Source: Amoebidium appalachense (lineage: Eukaryota; Ichthyosporea). From it: a stretch of 64,000 nt of DNA. The notes below the pieces were generated by a model. It did not search any database, had not been told where the DNA came from, and saw only the letters and a program-made list of their open reading frames with translations. This document shows positions 10,425-38,949 of the stretch, piece after piece. Each line of letters opens with the position of its first letter. Position 1 is the first letter of the stretch. Where the stretch lies: positions 434,001-498,000 of the forward strand of contig CAVNZM010000016.1 in NCBI GenBank assembly GCA_963693365.1, written 5' to 3'. The position numbers were made by a program, and so were the translations under genes.

Positions 10425-11160
10425 ATGACACCCCCCGATACTGTGGATAATGTCCTCCAATCAATAGATGATTTCCACTACACAACTTGTACGTTTCTCA
10501 CTGGTCTTTCCACACCTATCCCTAGACGCCTTTTTGATTCTCTCTACGCACTCACACCACCATCACAACGCGTACACGGATTAGCCCTTAAATTTGACGA
10601 GCACATCACCCGCCTGTCCGCTTGTGCCCTGGACCACCCGCTCTTCCGGCTACACGCATCCCCGCCAGACTCACCCCTCTACCTCTTCCCTTCCACATCG
10701 TCTCTGCCCATTGTCGAGCGTTATGCGGAATGGCTGGCGACCCCACCGGAGGTACGGCTAGATCATAGTGTGAATATGAATAGTTTCAAGTCTATGGCTG
10801 ATATGATATCTTTTTACTCTACGTGTTGAGCCCCTTCCTGTGTTAGGACCGCAAAAACACCAACTACTAGTAGCCTATATGGCGGATACGGTTAGAGAGT
10901 CTCGTTCCTACATAGATTTGTTTATTCGTAATGTGGTGTGGTGTAAAAACGCAAAGATGATTATGGCTTGGCGGTGTAATCGGTTTCTGGTGTCTCCTGC
11001 TCGTATGTACATGTGTAATATGTGTGGGGGGCGGTTTACTCCCGGATGCATATCTATCAATAAGTGTAACCTGTTAGCTAACGTTAACGTAATAGAACCG
11101 GAGGTTATTGGCGGTTTTATTCTCTTTTCTCCCCCTCTTCCTCAATATATCCGTTTTTAA
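10425..11160 (+). pseudogene. Diverged non-LTR retrotransposon C-terminal remnant
   Basis: Two plus-strand frames (10425-10829 and 10840-11160) separated by a stop and a frame change. The first matches the copy B product in several places: LALKFDEHITRL versus FALKFNKHISRL, DHPLF versus SHPLF, and ATPPEVRLDHSVNMNSFKSM versus the KIPHDTRPDESIHLEKLSVM block. The second has CNMCGGRF, a possible CxxC pair. It appears to be the 3' coding end of a related but different element, inactivated by the frame break. Confidence 0.6.
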
Positions 11161-11288
11161 TGACTATCCTAGATCACCTTATTATTGCTGCACAGTATGA
11201 TATTGTGATACGGTGCCTTAACTTTCTTTCGGAGCTACCGATGCTAGCAGATCTGCTTACCCATAATATGTAATAGGGGTGTCGTATA

Positions 11289-11640
11289 CTACGATGGCAC
11301 TAATTGTTGCCTAGCATGTACATATGTCAATAGCTGCATTTGATTGGCTGGGCTGGAAAACGCAGTAGGCCGTCGAGTGTGGCTGGGCCCCCGGCAGTGT
11401 CCGGCCGCAATAACTTGAAAAGTGTGTAAACCCCCCTGGCCACTGTAGTTGTGCAGCAGCCTCAGCCCGAGATTGAGCCAACAAAACACCATCATTTGCA
11501 TAAATTAACGGGGCTGGGAGACCACGATGAGAGCTCAGAAACTGATTTTCCTAAATCCATAATTAAATCATTAATGTACACATTAAATAAAAAGGGGCTT
11601 AGGAGCGAACCTTGCAAATACGCCGTGGCGGCGAGGTACC
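11289..11640 (-). pseudogene. Reverse-transcriptase palm fragment
   Basis: The minus strand encodes QGSLLSPFLFNVYINDLI, the classic motif of non-LTR reverse transcriptases just before the catalytic loop. After a one-base frame change the sequence reads ANDGVLLAQS, matching the catalytic YADD block with one aspartate replaced by asparagine. The frame break and altered active site show a degenerate piece. No flanking coding domains are joined to it. Confidence 0.7.
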
Positions 11641-11754
11641 GTGTGAAGCCGTCGGAAAGGGCCTCGGGTGCAGTTGAAAAGCGCCTCGAGCAGTCGACCA
11701 ATCACCACCGGGCAGGCGGGGCAGGGCCGGTTTTGTCAGCCTCTAGCTCTGAGG

Positions 11755-12250
11755 GTCCACCGTTTGTGGAGGTCAAAACGCCTGTCAGCCGTTTGTGGAG
11801 GTCAAAACGCCTGTTCTATGTTTTTTCTCTGTGCTTTTTGCCTATATATGGTTTGTGCTTTTTGCCTATATATGGTGGAGTTTGGCGCTTTCGGATTGGA
11901 GATCGTCTCTATCCAATCTAAATAAAATAATTTAATTTAAAACTTGATCTCTATCCAATCTAAATAAAATATAACATAATTTAATTTAAAACTTGATTAT
12001 GTGTTGCTAGATTTTGCTCGATGGATCGTGTTGGAACCGACCGACCGGCGGATTGAGATAGGGGACATTCTGATTGGCGGGATAGGTGATAAGCTAAAAT
12101 CGCGTTTCTGGGGGCTGTCAAAGCTGGCGAGTGTTACTGATTGACTGAGTGGCAATGGAAAAGGCTGGTAAACCGTTTATGTATTTTTTTTCTCTGTGCT
12201 TTTTGCTTAAGGCATGGTGGAGTTTTGCGCTTTCAAATTGACTACGGATT
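11755..12250. repeat. Short local duplications
   Basis: gccgtttgtggaggtcaaaa occurs twice in tandem (about 11759 and 11789), tgctttttgcctatatatgg occurs twice (about 11832 and 11853), and tctatccaatctaaataaaa occurs twice (about 11908 and 11950). A related block (ctctgtgctttttgcttaag) returns near 12192. No coding signal. Confidence 0.8.
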
Positions 12251-12353
12251 GAATTTTTACAGTTTTGCGGACGCAGATAGTTACTTAGATCCAGTTCCGC
12301 CAGTGCCGGATTGATAGGTTATTGTTTAGCGTTTGCGGATTGGAGAACGTTTC

Positions 12354-12549
12354 GGGGGTTTACGCTGTTTACTCGAGGCAAAGAGAACCAGTCTCAGGTA
12401 TGGGGGGGGGGGGTTTGCTCGGAATATCCCCTCAGCGGTATATCATGATCACGTACATAGATGTCGGGTGGTGACTATATATCAGGGTTTACTTTCTCTA
12501 CGAGACACCATAAAGACTACAAGGAGAAATCAATTAGTTGGGGTTCCCC

Positions 12550-12582
<33 letters not shown>

Positions 12583-12614
12583 GGGCTCCCCTCGGGACAC
12601 TCGGTATCAGCTGG

Positions 12615-12685
<71 letters not shown>

Positions 12686-13246
12686 TGCGCTATAATTTTG
12701 TAGTGATGTGTTTCTCAAGCCAATCAATACATCTAATAAACAGGTCGTAGTTACGCGTGTTTAGTATAAAATCAAGGATGTTGTAATTTACAGGTAGGCT
12801 ATCTTTCTGGGTGTCTGTTGTGAATGTGACGTGTGTGTGTTGCGGTATTATGTGGTCTATCAAACTACATTTGGCGATACATGACCGGTTAAACTGGTGT
12901 GTGTGTGTGTTGTTTGGGCATGCAAATGATGCCACCTTATACTTATTAGATCTCCACTGTATAGCACGTGTACAGTAAAAGCGTGGTAATTGATCAATAA
13001 TACCATCAGCTAGAGAAAGACCAGTTCTACAGGAAGGTAATATGTATTTAGGTGTTATACACTTGCGAGTGCCATATTTGGCAATATGGTTGAGGCGGTC
13101 AGTATATATAAAACGAGACATAAGGCTTAGTTTTTCAAGGTGTATGCTTTCATCGGGTCTAGTGTCGTGTGGTATCTTTTTCCATTTGTTATATTGCGTG
13201 ATTATCTTGTGATTGTGTACATGTTTAATAAGTAAGTGGCAGTCCA
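12354..13246 (-). mobile_element. 5'-truncated non-LTR retrotransposon, copy C
   Basis: Same structure as copy B: the 200-bp module at 12354-12550, a T run, the block ggggctcccctcgggacact, a long (GT)n at 12618-12681, then the antisense C-terminal coding region. It stops abruptly after aagtggcagtccaa at 13246, earlier than copy B, as expected of independent 5' truncations. A minus-strand frame (12690-13247) is intact over 185 codons and contains KKIPHDTRPDESIHLEKLS. Confidence 0.75.
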
Positions 13247-13411
13247 ATGTTTTGATGTCAGGAAAAGCACCGAGGAATTTGCTAGACGCATATGGAGGCT
13301 GAGCCTGGCAACTGAAGATGCCTAGTGCACAGCCGGCATTTCAGTTTTACAGAGCTCGAGCTCGAGTGAACTTCTTTCTGAAAGTTGAATGATCAAGAGT
13401 GAAAAACGAAG

Positions 13412-13834
<423 letters not shown>

Positions 13835-13871
13835 GTGTGTGTGTGAGAGAAAAAAACAGAGAAAGAGAGAA

Positions 13872-14107
13872 AACATAGCCACTAAACCCACATTGTTTAC
13901 ACACGTGCACACAAGGTACCGACAGATGTGTTACTATGATCGATCTTTCTAGATGGACAGACTTACAATCTGAGAAAAACCTATCCACAAAAGTGCGATT
14001 CTCACACTACATGTACAAGTACAACACGCCGTGACACCAGCTCCGAAGCTATCTGCAGACATATGTGTTAAAATGTACGCTGTCTTAATCTTCCTGCATA
14101 CCGTCCG

Positions 14108-14205
<98 letters not shown>

Positions 14206-14224
14206 GAGAGAGAGAACGAGAGAC

Positions 14225-14257
<33 letters not shown>

Positions 14258-14272
14258 AAGAGAGAGAGAGAT

Positions 14273-14359
<87 letters not shown>

Positions 14360-14376
14360 GATCGAGCAGAATGTGT

Positions 14377-14419
<43 letters not shown>

Positions 14420-14735
14420 TGTGTGTGTGTGAGAAAAAGAAAGAAACTCTAAGAGAGACAGAGAGAGACAGACAGAAAGAGACAAAGACAGACAAAGAAA
14501 GACAGAGAGAGAGACAAAGAGAGAGACAGACAGAGAGAGAGAAAGAGAGACAGAGAAAGACAGAGAGAGAGAAAGAGAGACAGACAGAACATAGCCACTA
14601 AACCTATACTGTTCACACACGTGGACACAATGCACCGACAGACATGTTACTATGATAGATCTTAGATGAACAACCTACAATCTAGCAAAAACCTAACCGC
14701 GAAAGTCCGATTCTCACATACATGTACAAGTACAA
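13872..14735. repeat. About 150-bp direct duplication, each copy preceded by (GA)n
   Basis: 13872-14025 and 14588-14735 both begin acatagccactaaacc and end acatgtacaagtacaac, with about 85 percent similarity and several indels. Each is preceded by a (GA)n-derived tract, and the second GA block (14110-14587) lies between them. A duplication whose unit was (GA)n plus 150 bp explains this. Confidence 0.85.
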
Positions 14736-14739
14736 CAAA

Positions 14740-14860
14740 GAGAGAAAAACAGACACAGAAAGAAAAGAACAAGACAAAAACTAGTATTAAAAGAAGACAG
14801 ACCAAAAACAGATAAAGACTGACACATACATACATAAACTTACTTTAATTCGTAAGCTAC

Positions 14861-14897
<37 letters not shown>

Positions 14898-15125
14898 CTT
14901 CACACGTACACAGTACACACGAAACGCTTCGAAATCATAACACATTTCTACTGGCTCATCTACATCTACAAATACCTAACTTAACATCCAATCAAACGGG
15001 ATCAATTTTCCATTGGCGCATCTATAGATTTACAATGATCTGCACCACCAATCACCCGGAGCTATGTAACCGGTCCACTTGAGAACTTGGATCCAAACCA
15101 GATCTCTACACGCCCAACATAATCT
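14740..15125. other. AT-rich spacer with A run
   Basis: A run of about 33 at 14862-14894. Contains ccaatcaaac and ccaatcaccc heptamers. It is probably the upstream region of the gene beginning at 15179. Confidence 0.4.
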
Positions 15126-15127
15126 CA

Positions 15128-15133
15128 TATAAA
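15128..15133 (+). promoter_or_regulatory. Probable TATA box
   Basis: TATAAA within ctcatataaatactcgc, 51 bp upstream of the ATG at 15179. CCAAT motifs occur at about 14990 and 15049. The spacing is consistent with a core promoter for the downstream frame. Inference from motif and position only. Confidence 0.45.
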
Positions 15134-15178
15134 TACTCGCTACAGCAACCTCTGCGACACTCACACCAAGCCAACACC

Positions 15179-16036
15179 ATGAACACTCTACTACGTTGCA
15201 CGGCTTCCAAGAAGCCAGCGAATGGATACTTCACAACATGCATGACCCTGACCTTGATCAAGACGACAGCACGCTGACATTGAATCAATACGTCTACGCC
15301 GTCTTCTGTGTTCGCATTCTCCGCATGTTCTCCAGAGCCAACAGCACAGTGAGAGCCGCTATTCTTGCCGTCGGTCAACTGGCCACAGAACAACGCTTCG
15401 GCGAATTCCTGTTTCGCCACGACGTAGACATTGAAGAAAACCAAATTCTCCATATCGGCGCGTACATTCACCCTACCGCTTTGCATACCTACAACACCAC
15501 TGTTCATGGCGTCGTCAGACGTATCCTCAGACCCTTCCCTTGGGACGGCGAGAACCAGATCAAGTTAGAAACACATAGACTCAAGCTCACTCCGTTCTTC
15601 AGGGTTGCTGGTTACATTCATACGTATCCAAACCTTCAAAACCCAGCTTTCCGTTGGACTCACAGCAACAAAACCTTCTACAAGTGCACAGTGAAGGTAC
15701 AATCATCCGTCGTCGAAAACATTCAAGCACTCCTGCAGGACCCCAATAAGGGTGTGCATGTTGTACAAGTCGACAACACTCCCTTTCTAGTAGAATGCAG
15801 CATCCCGGCAGAGCAGGTTAATCATTTCCAACAAAACAACAACCCGATATTCATCGAGGCAAGCCGGCCACGGTACTATCAACACCAACGGGATGGTTCA
15901 GCTCATACTCGAGAAATGGGCCATTGTGCACATGCAAAACGAACCAATCGACCCCACTACGGCCATCGAAATCACTCCATACCAACCTGAAGTCGGCAAC
16001 ACTCCTTCTCCTAATCCTCTCCTTCCAATCACATGA
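15179..16036 (+). pseudogene. Unrecognised protein gene with two compensating frame changes
   Basis: The ATG at 15179 (context caacaccATGaac) has a good start context below a TATA box, but its frame stops after about 32 codons. From about 15184 to 15870 a different frame is open and clearly protein-like (for example LNQYVYAVFCVRILRMFSRA and VQVDNTPFLVECSIPAEQVN). From about 15878 the best coding frame is again that of the ATG (NTNGMVQLILEKWAIVHMQN to a TGA at 16034). So the start and end share one frame and the middle is shifted. Two indels in a recently inactivated gene, two sequencing errors, or frameshifted expression would each explain it. The family is not recognised. About 285 residues if all three segments are joined. 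Confidence 0.55.
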
Positions 16037-16400
16037 TAGTAGAAATGTACCCATATATATGCATTTCTCATCAATGCCTACATCTACGGACTCATAATTA
16101 AGTTATTAAGTTATTATATTATGACATGTTCTCCAGCTAAGTCCATCGTATCTATAGCCTGACACCAGGATGTATTCAAAAACAACACAATGTACCTAAG
16201 CATTTAAATAAAATACAACACGACAGGTGTTATATCACTAGTATGTACAGCCGACATACACAACGACTACGATTTGTATATACGCTCCAGGGAGGAGAAC
16301 ATTAATAAAAAAAAATTTTTAATATAACTTCCGCATACGCTGAGAAAAACATGCCACCTAGGTATGTCTGCATGCCTTATGCCATCTATGCATGCCACGA
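16037..16400. other. AT-rich spacer
   Basis: aagttattaagttattatat near 16100 and an AT-rich stretch near 16310. Nothing recognised. Confidence 0.4.
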
Positions 16401-16559
16401 TGGCTGCCTCTATATCTGTCTATCTGCTGCAGTCATGAACACATACACACTGTGTGTGTTCATAGCACGTGTGCGCGTTGTGTGTACGTGTACACACGTT
16501 ATGTGCACCGACATATATCTCTGTATGTGCTTCTGCAGATGTCCGCATGTGTGCCGGTA

Positions 16560-16860
16560 CACACGCACAAAACATGCACATACACACGCACAAAACACAC
16601 ACACACACACAAAAACAAAAAACACATGTACGCACGTACACACACGCGCACTGTTCTCTCTCTAGCTTCCTTCTCTCACTCATTCTCTCTCTCCTCTCTC
16701 TCTCTCCCTCTCTCCCTCTCTCTCTCTCTCTCTCGCTCGATATTCACAAACGCACACACAACACTCACTCTCTCTCTCTCCCTCTCCCCCTCCCCCCCCC
16801 CTCTCTCTCTACAGTCTCTGTCTCTCTCTCTTTCTTTAAGGCTCTCTCAGGCTCACTCAC

Positions 16861-16925
<65 letters not shown>

Positions 16926-17021
16926 CTCTCTCTCTCTCTCTCCGAGGCTCTCTCTCCCTCTCTCTCTCTCTTTGTAGCTCTCTCTCTCTCTCTCTCTCTC
17001 TCTCTAGCTGAGGCTATCTCT

Positions 17022-17054
<33 letters not shown>

Positions 17055-17198
17055 CCTCTCCCTCTCCCTCTCCCTCTCCCTCTCCCTCTCCCTCCCCCTC
17101 TCCCTCTCCCTCTCCCTCCCCCCCCCCCTCTCCCTCTCCCTCTCCCTCTCCCTCCCCCTCTCCCTCTCCCTCTCCCTCTCCCTCTCCCTCCCTCTCCC

Positions 17199-17280
<82 letters not shown>
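16560..17280. repeat. (CA)n then long (CT)n and (CCCTCT)n microsatellite block
   Basis: (CA)-rich to about 16650, then almost continuous ct dinucleotides with ctccct hexamer blocks (about 17050-17200), ending at 17280. All open frames across it are translated repeat. Confidence 0.97.
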
Positions 17281-17281
<1 letters not shown>

Positions 17282-18080
17282 ACGTCTGCGTACGTGCACA
17301 TCGGTCCGTTTCCCTGATCAAGTTTTTTTCCTTCTTTCTTTTTTTCCCTTCTTTCGAATTCTCGTTTTTAATTGTGCCCGCTAGAGGCTGATCCATGAGA
17401 TTTGCAAAGCAAATCGAATTTAAGTGCTTGTTTACAATTACAACCCCTGGTTTACATATCCAAATATGGTATTCGTTGTATCCAAATATGGTGTTTGTTT
17501 GACCCTAACTATTGGTTGGTCGGTGAGCCACCCCATCCGCATAGCGTCACCGGAACGTTAAAGGGGGTTTCTTTTAGGTTTTCAAGACGGGCCGGGTCAA
17601 AGGGATTTCTATATATATGATTGGCATGCTGCGCATCAGCTGCGCACAATCGTTTTGCCCGCAGCAAGGTTCAAATGCGCCATAATACAACAAAAAAGAA
17701 AAAGATAAAAGAAAAAAACAGAAATAAAGAAGGGAATAATAATAATTAAGCGTTAGAAAGAAAACTGCAGTTCATATGGTGATATATATGCTGAACAACC
17801 CGGATGTGATGGAATGGGGACAATTAATCGGCCTAAAAGAAATCCCCTTTAACGGTTCACACGGCCTGTCTGTCTGTCTGTTCGTGTTTCGTCATGATCA
17901 TCAGGCGCGAGCCGCCCGGACACAAAAAAAAAGCAAAAAAAGGAAAAAAAAAAAAAGAAAGAAAGAAAGAACAGGAGCAAGAGTCCGCTTCCGCTTCAAA
18001 TCCCGTTCTGCTCTTAACGCGTTAAGGTATTCTACTTTGGCGCAAAAAAAAATGGAGGGACACAAGGAGGACGCAAAATG
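17281..18080. other. Spacer of normal complexity, no gene assigned
   Basis: Contains atatatgattggcatgctgc near 17615 (TGATTGG motif) and A-rich runs near 17940. The missing N-terminal exon of the amidase could lie here or nearer 19880, but I cannot place it. Confidence 0.35.
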
Positions 18081-18087
18081 GGCAAAA

Positions 18088-18302
18088 GGTGCCCCCCCCC
18101 CCCCCCCCCCCCCCCTCCCCTCCCTTCCTCCCCCCTTTTTCGCTACCACATCCCTCCCCTCTCGCACTTACACTCCCTGTACCCCCCTCTCCCCTCATCA
18201 TCCCTGCTATTCCCTCGCCTAACCCCTTTCTCTCCATCACACTCTCTCTTCTCTCCCTCTGCCCTGCACACCCACACACTTTTTCTGTCGCTCTCTGTCG
18301 CT

Positions 18303-18381
<79 letters not shown>

Positions 18382-18434
18382 TCTCTCCCTCCCTCCCTCT
18401 CTCTCTCTCCCTCTCTCTCTCTTTCTCCCTCCCT

Positions 18435-18505
<71 letters not shown>

Positions 18506-18700
18506 CCCCCCTCCCTTCCTCACTCCCCTCCCTCCCTCCCTCCCTCCCTCCCTCCCTCCCTCCCTCCCTCCCTCCCTCCCTCCCTCGCTCCCTCCCTCCC
18601 TTCCTACCTCTCGCCCTCCCTCCCTACCTCCCTCCCTACCTCCCTCCCTCCCTCTCTCTCTCCCTCTCTCTCCCCCTTTCTCTGTCCGTCGCTGTCTCTC
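18088..18700. repeat. C tract, (CT)n and (CCCT)n microsatellites
   Basis: C run at 18091-18113, (CT)n 18308-18505 with interruptions, and (CCCT)n / ccctccctccct 18530-18660. Confidence 0.97.
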
Positions 18701-19299
18701 TCCCAACCAACCCCCCTCCTCCCATCTCCCCTCCTCTTTTTGCCCTCTTACTCACGTTCTTTCTTCCCCTCCCCCCTCCAACCTTCTCGCTGCTTTTTCC
18801 TCCCCTCTCTCTCCCCTCTCCTTCCGAACTCTGTCATCTCACTCACGCATTCCTGGAAGAAACGGCCTCTATTGAAGATCTTTGTGGTTGTCGCAAATTT
18901 TTAAATGAGAACTTTGAAGACTGAAGTGGCAAAAGATTCCATGTGAACAGCAGTCGGACATGGGTTAGTCGATCCTAAGAATATAGACTCACCACACCGT
19001 CCCCCCGCCCATGTGTTGGTCATTCTTTCCTTTCTCCCCCCAGTCCTCTGTGCATGCCGTTGCTTTTGGTGACCGTCATAAGGCTCTCACAATCATCTCG
19101 CAATCATCTCACAGTCCTCAATACCAAAATACAAGCCCCCCCCTCCCCCCCCCTCCCACGCCCCCCCAAAAGGAATAGAAGCCGCCACCCCCCTCCCCCT
19201 CCCACCCTCTTGCTCACCCACCGAACGCTTCCACAATCACAAGGGCTCATACCTGTACCTATGCGCGAGCTCTTGCTCGTTCATAGACAGGACAGAAGG

Positions 19300-19452
19300 A
19301 TACACTCACGCGCGCACACGCACGCACACAAACACACAAACACACACATGCATGCACACGCAAGCACACACACACACACACACACATGCCACACCCACAC
19401 CCACACACACACACACACATGCATACGCAAGTACACACAGACACACAGACAC

Positions 19453-19509
<57 letters not shown>

Positions 19510-19640
19510 AAACAGACACGCACACACACACTACTACAATCCCACTTCTACATTCCTTCCTCCGCCTCCTCCTCTCACCCACCGCTCTCTTTTCCCCTCT
19601 ATTAACTGCCTTCTCACGCTACCTAACCCCAACCCCCCCC
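19300..19640. repeat. (CA)n microsatellite block
   Basis: CA-rich from 19309, purest at 19455-19502, followed by C runs near 19636. Confidence 0.95.
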
Positions 19641-19882
19641 CCCCCCCCCCCCCGCCCAACCGCGCCTCCAACCTCCCGGCCCCCTTGCACCCCACCCCTA
19701 CCTGAGGATAATCTTTGGTTATTATGCATACTCTTTACGTGCGGTCTGCACTCTACATTGTGTTGTTCATTATGAATGTGTAACTTCACACTCTATACAC
19801 TAACACCCCCCCTTCCTCCCCTCCCCTCCCCCCCCCCCCCCCCCCCCCTCCCCTTCTCCCCCCCCCCCCCCTCCCCTTTCAG

Positions 19883-36917
<17,035 letters not shown>

Positions 36918-37161
36918 TTGGCCCTTCGTGCACCAATAGGAAATCAGAATTCTCAGTTGCCAGGCAACCGATAATGTTTCACGTGTATGCCACGTGGTAG
37001 AGGACGAGTGGAAATAGGTAGATATTGCCAGAATACTGAAAGCCACAAATAACCATTTTTGGAAGTGCTAACAGTGTGCAATGTTTTTACAATAGTTTGA
37101 GCCACCAGTTTTGAGTCAAACGTTTTAAATTTGAAGAATACAAGCGATCTTTTTACCTTTT

Positions 37162-37196
<35 letters not shown>

Positions 37197-38360
37197 TTGG
37201 CGGTTGTTGTTGTAATGGTTGTTGTTTTAATGGCATAGAAAGATGCAGATAATTATTTAGTTGTATAAACCTTGTAGATGCCTGAGTCCTATATTGCCCT
37301 GCCCTTTTACTTGTACATAGTCGCTGTTCGCAGCTTTGATCAATAAAAGCAAAACCAAAATCTCGGATACTATTCGAATACACTTAGGCGAAAGAATACA
37401 TTCAAAGGAAACGAAATTTCATCCCCTCTCCCCCTCTCCCCAAAACAACCAAAAAAAAAAAAAAAAAAAAAAATTTGCACAAGCTTGGTGTGCATGTGAG
37501 ACCCTTTAAAGACGCCGACAAAACATCATTTCAAAAATATTTAAGCTAGCTTTGAATTTCTAACCAGACCTCACCGGGCCAATTACCTTTTTAATATCAT
37601 CAAACTTCACCAGGTCATACAATCCCCGGTGGCCTGGTGGCTATCTTAGCTACCGAGACCTGCAATCTGACCAACACCCTAAATTTTTGCTCAATTTGCA
37701 CCGGTAGGTCGCCGTCAAATCAACCGACTTGATAGGAGATTAGCTGTTTGATTGCAATGTGTGCGAGATGGTAGGTTTATTGTGCGTGGTGGCTGCTGGC
37801 ATCTGTGACTATTCCGTGGGAGCTTGTGGCCACAGGAAAACAAACTCTGCGGCACACTACGCACAGTAATCAATGTTCATTGGTGAAGTTCCAGTCCGGT
37901 TCGATCGGGTAACCCATATAGGGAAGGAGTGCACTTGACAAATCTTTGAGAGACAGGTCTGATCCTCATGATAATCATCGATGGTTGGCCTCGCGATCAC
38001 ATGATCACATTATGGTAAGCATGTAGGGGCAACACTTCTCTTTAACGGCTAAGTTGATCGTACATGCGTCTCCATCAATCACACTTCCATGTATCTAAGT
38101 AACTGTAGATTGCCGCATGGGCAGTTATTTACGCACGTTATGGGTTTGTTTTCTCCGGAAGTCTCTCTTTTCATTTCTAAGGGACTTACCAAACGGTTCT
38201 CCGTGTCATCATGCATGATATGATCATTCATTGCCCCGATTGTGTGTGTCCCTGAGAGTGTGTGTGTGCGTGTGTGTGCTTGCGTGTGTGCGCACACGTG
38301 CGTGTGTGCGTGGCTGTGGTGGCCAGGTGGTGGCGGTGGTGGTGGTGTATGTGTGTGTGT

Positions 38361-38403
<43 letters not shown>

Positions 38404-38550
38404 AGGGGGGAGGGAGGGGGGGCACAAACCCAAGGGGTCTTGATTAAGCAGAACAGTTTTTTTTTTTTGTTTTGTTTTTTTTTTTTGGGGGGGGGGGGGG
38501 GGGATCCAAGGGCACTTCAGCGGAACAGTTTGGTGGTTGGTATCACGGTG

Positions 38551-38606
<56 letters not shown>

Positions 38607-38949
38607 CGCGCGCGCGGTGTTTGTGTGTGTGTGTGCGCGCGCGCGCGCGCGGTGTTTGTGTGTGTGCACCTGTGTGTGTGTTTGTGTGTTGGGGGGATTA
38701 ATTTCTCGCCGACCAGGTTAGAAGAGGCTTTCTAGAAGTGAATTACTGCAAGTATTTTGTATCTAAAAATAGTGGCCGGCCAGCAGCCCACGAAATCAGT
38801 TTCACAGCAAAACTCTAAACATCACCAGATTAATATCATCTGTTTTCATGCCATATGCTTACAAAGTAGATGGAGCTTCATATCATTCGTAAATACATAC
38901 ATGCCTTGATATATGTATACAATAACAAATCTCTTCGAAACTTTGATAT
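36918..38949. other. Intergenic region between amidase and GT14 genes
   Basis: Contains TGATTGG at the amidase stop (tatgattggccc), a T run at 37166-37191, aataaa near 37342 that could be a polyadenylation signal, an A run near 37451, a G run of about 42 at 38361-38402, and the (GT)n/(GC)n tract at 38550-38690. No gene was seen. Confidence 0.45.
38550..38690. repeat. Alternating (GT)n and (GC)n tract, duplicated
   Basis: gtgtgt then gcgcgcgcgcgcgcgcgg then tgtttgtgtgtgtgtg, and the same gcgcgc block again about 40 bp later. Strict purine-pyrimidine alternation over more than 100 bp. Confidence 0.9.

Noticed and set aside
17776-17860. ATG-initiated peptide as the first amidase exon
   Set aside because: No donor or phase that joins convincingly to the exon at 19883, and no similarity to the expected N-terminus.
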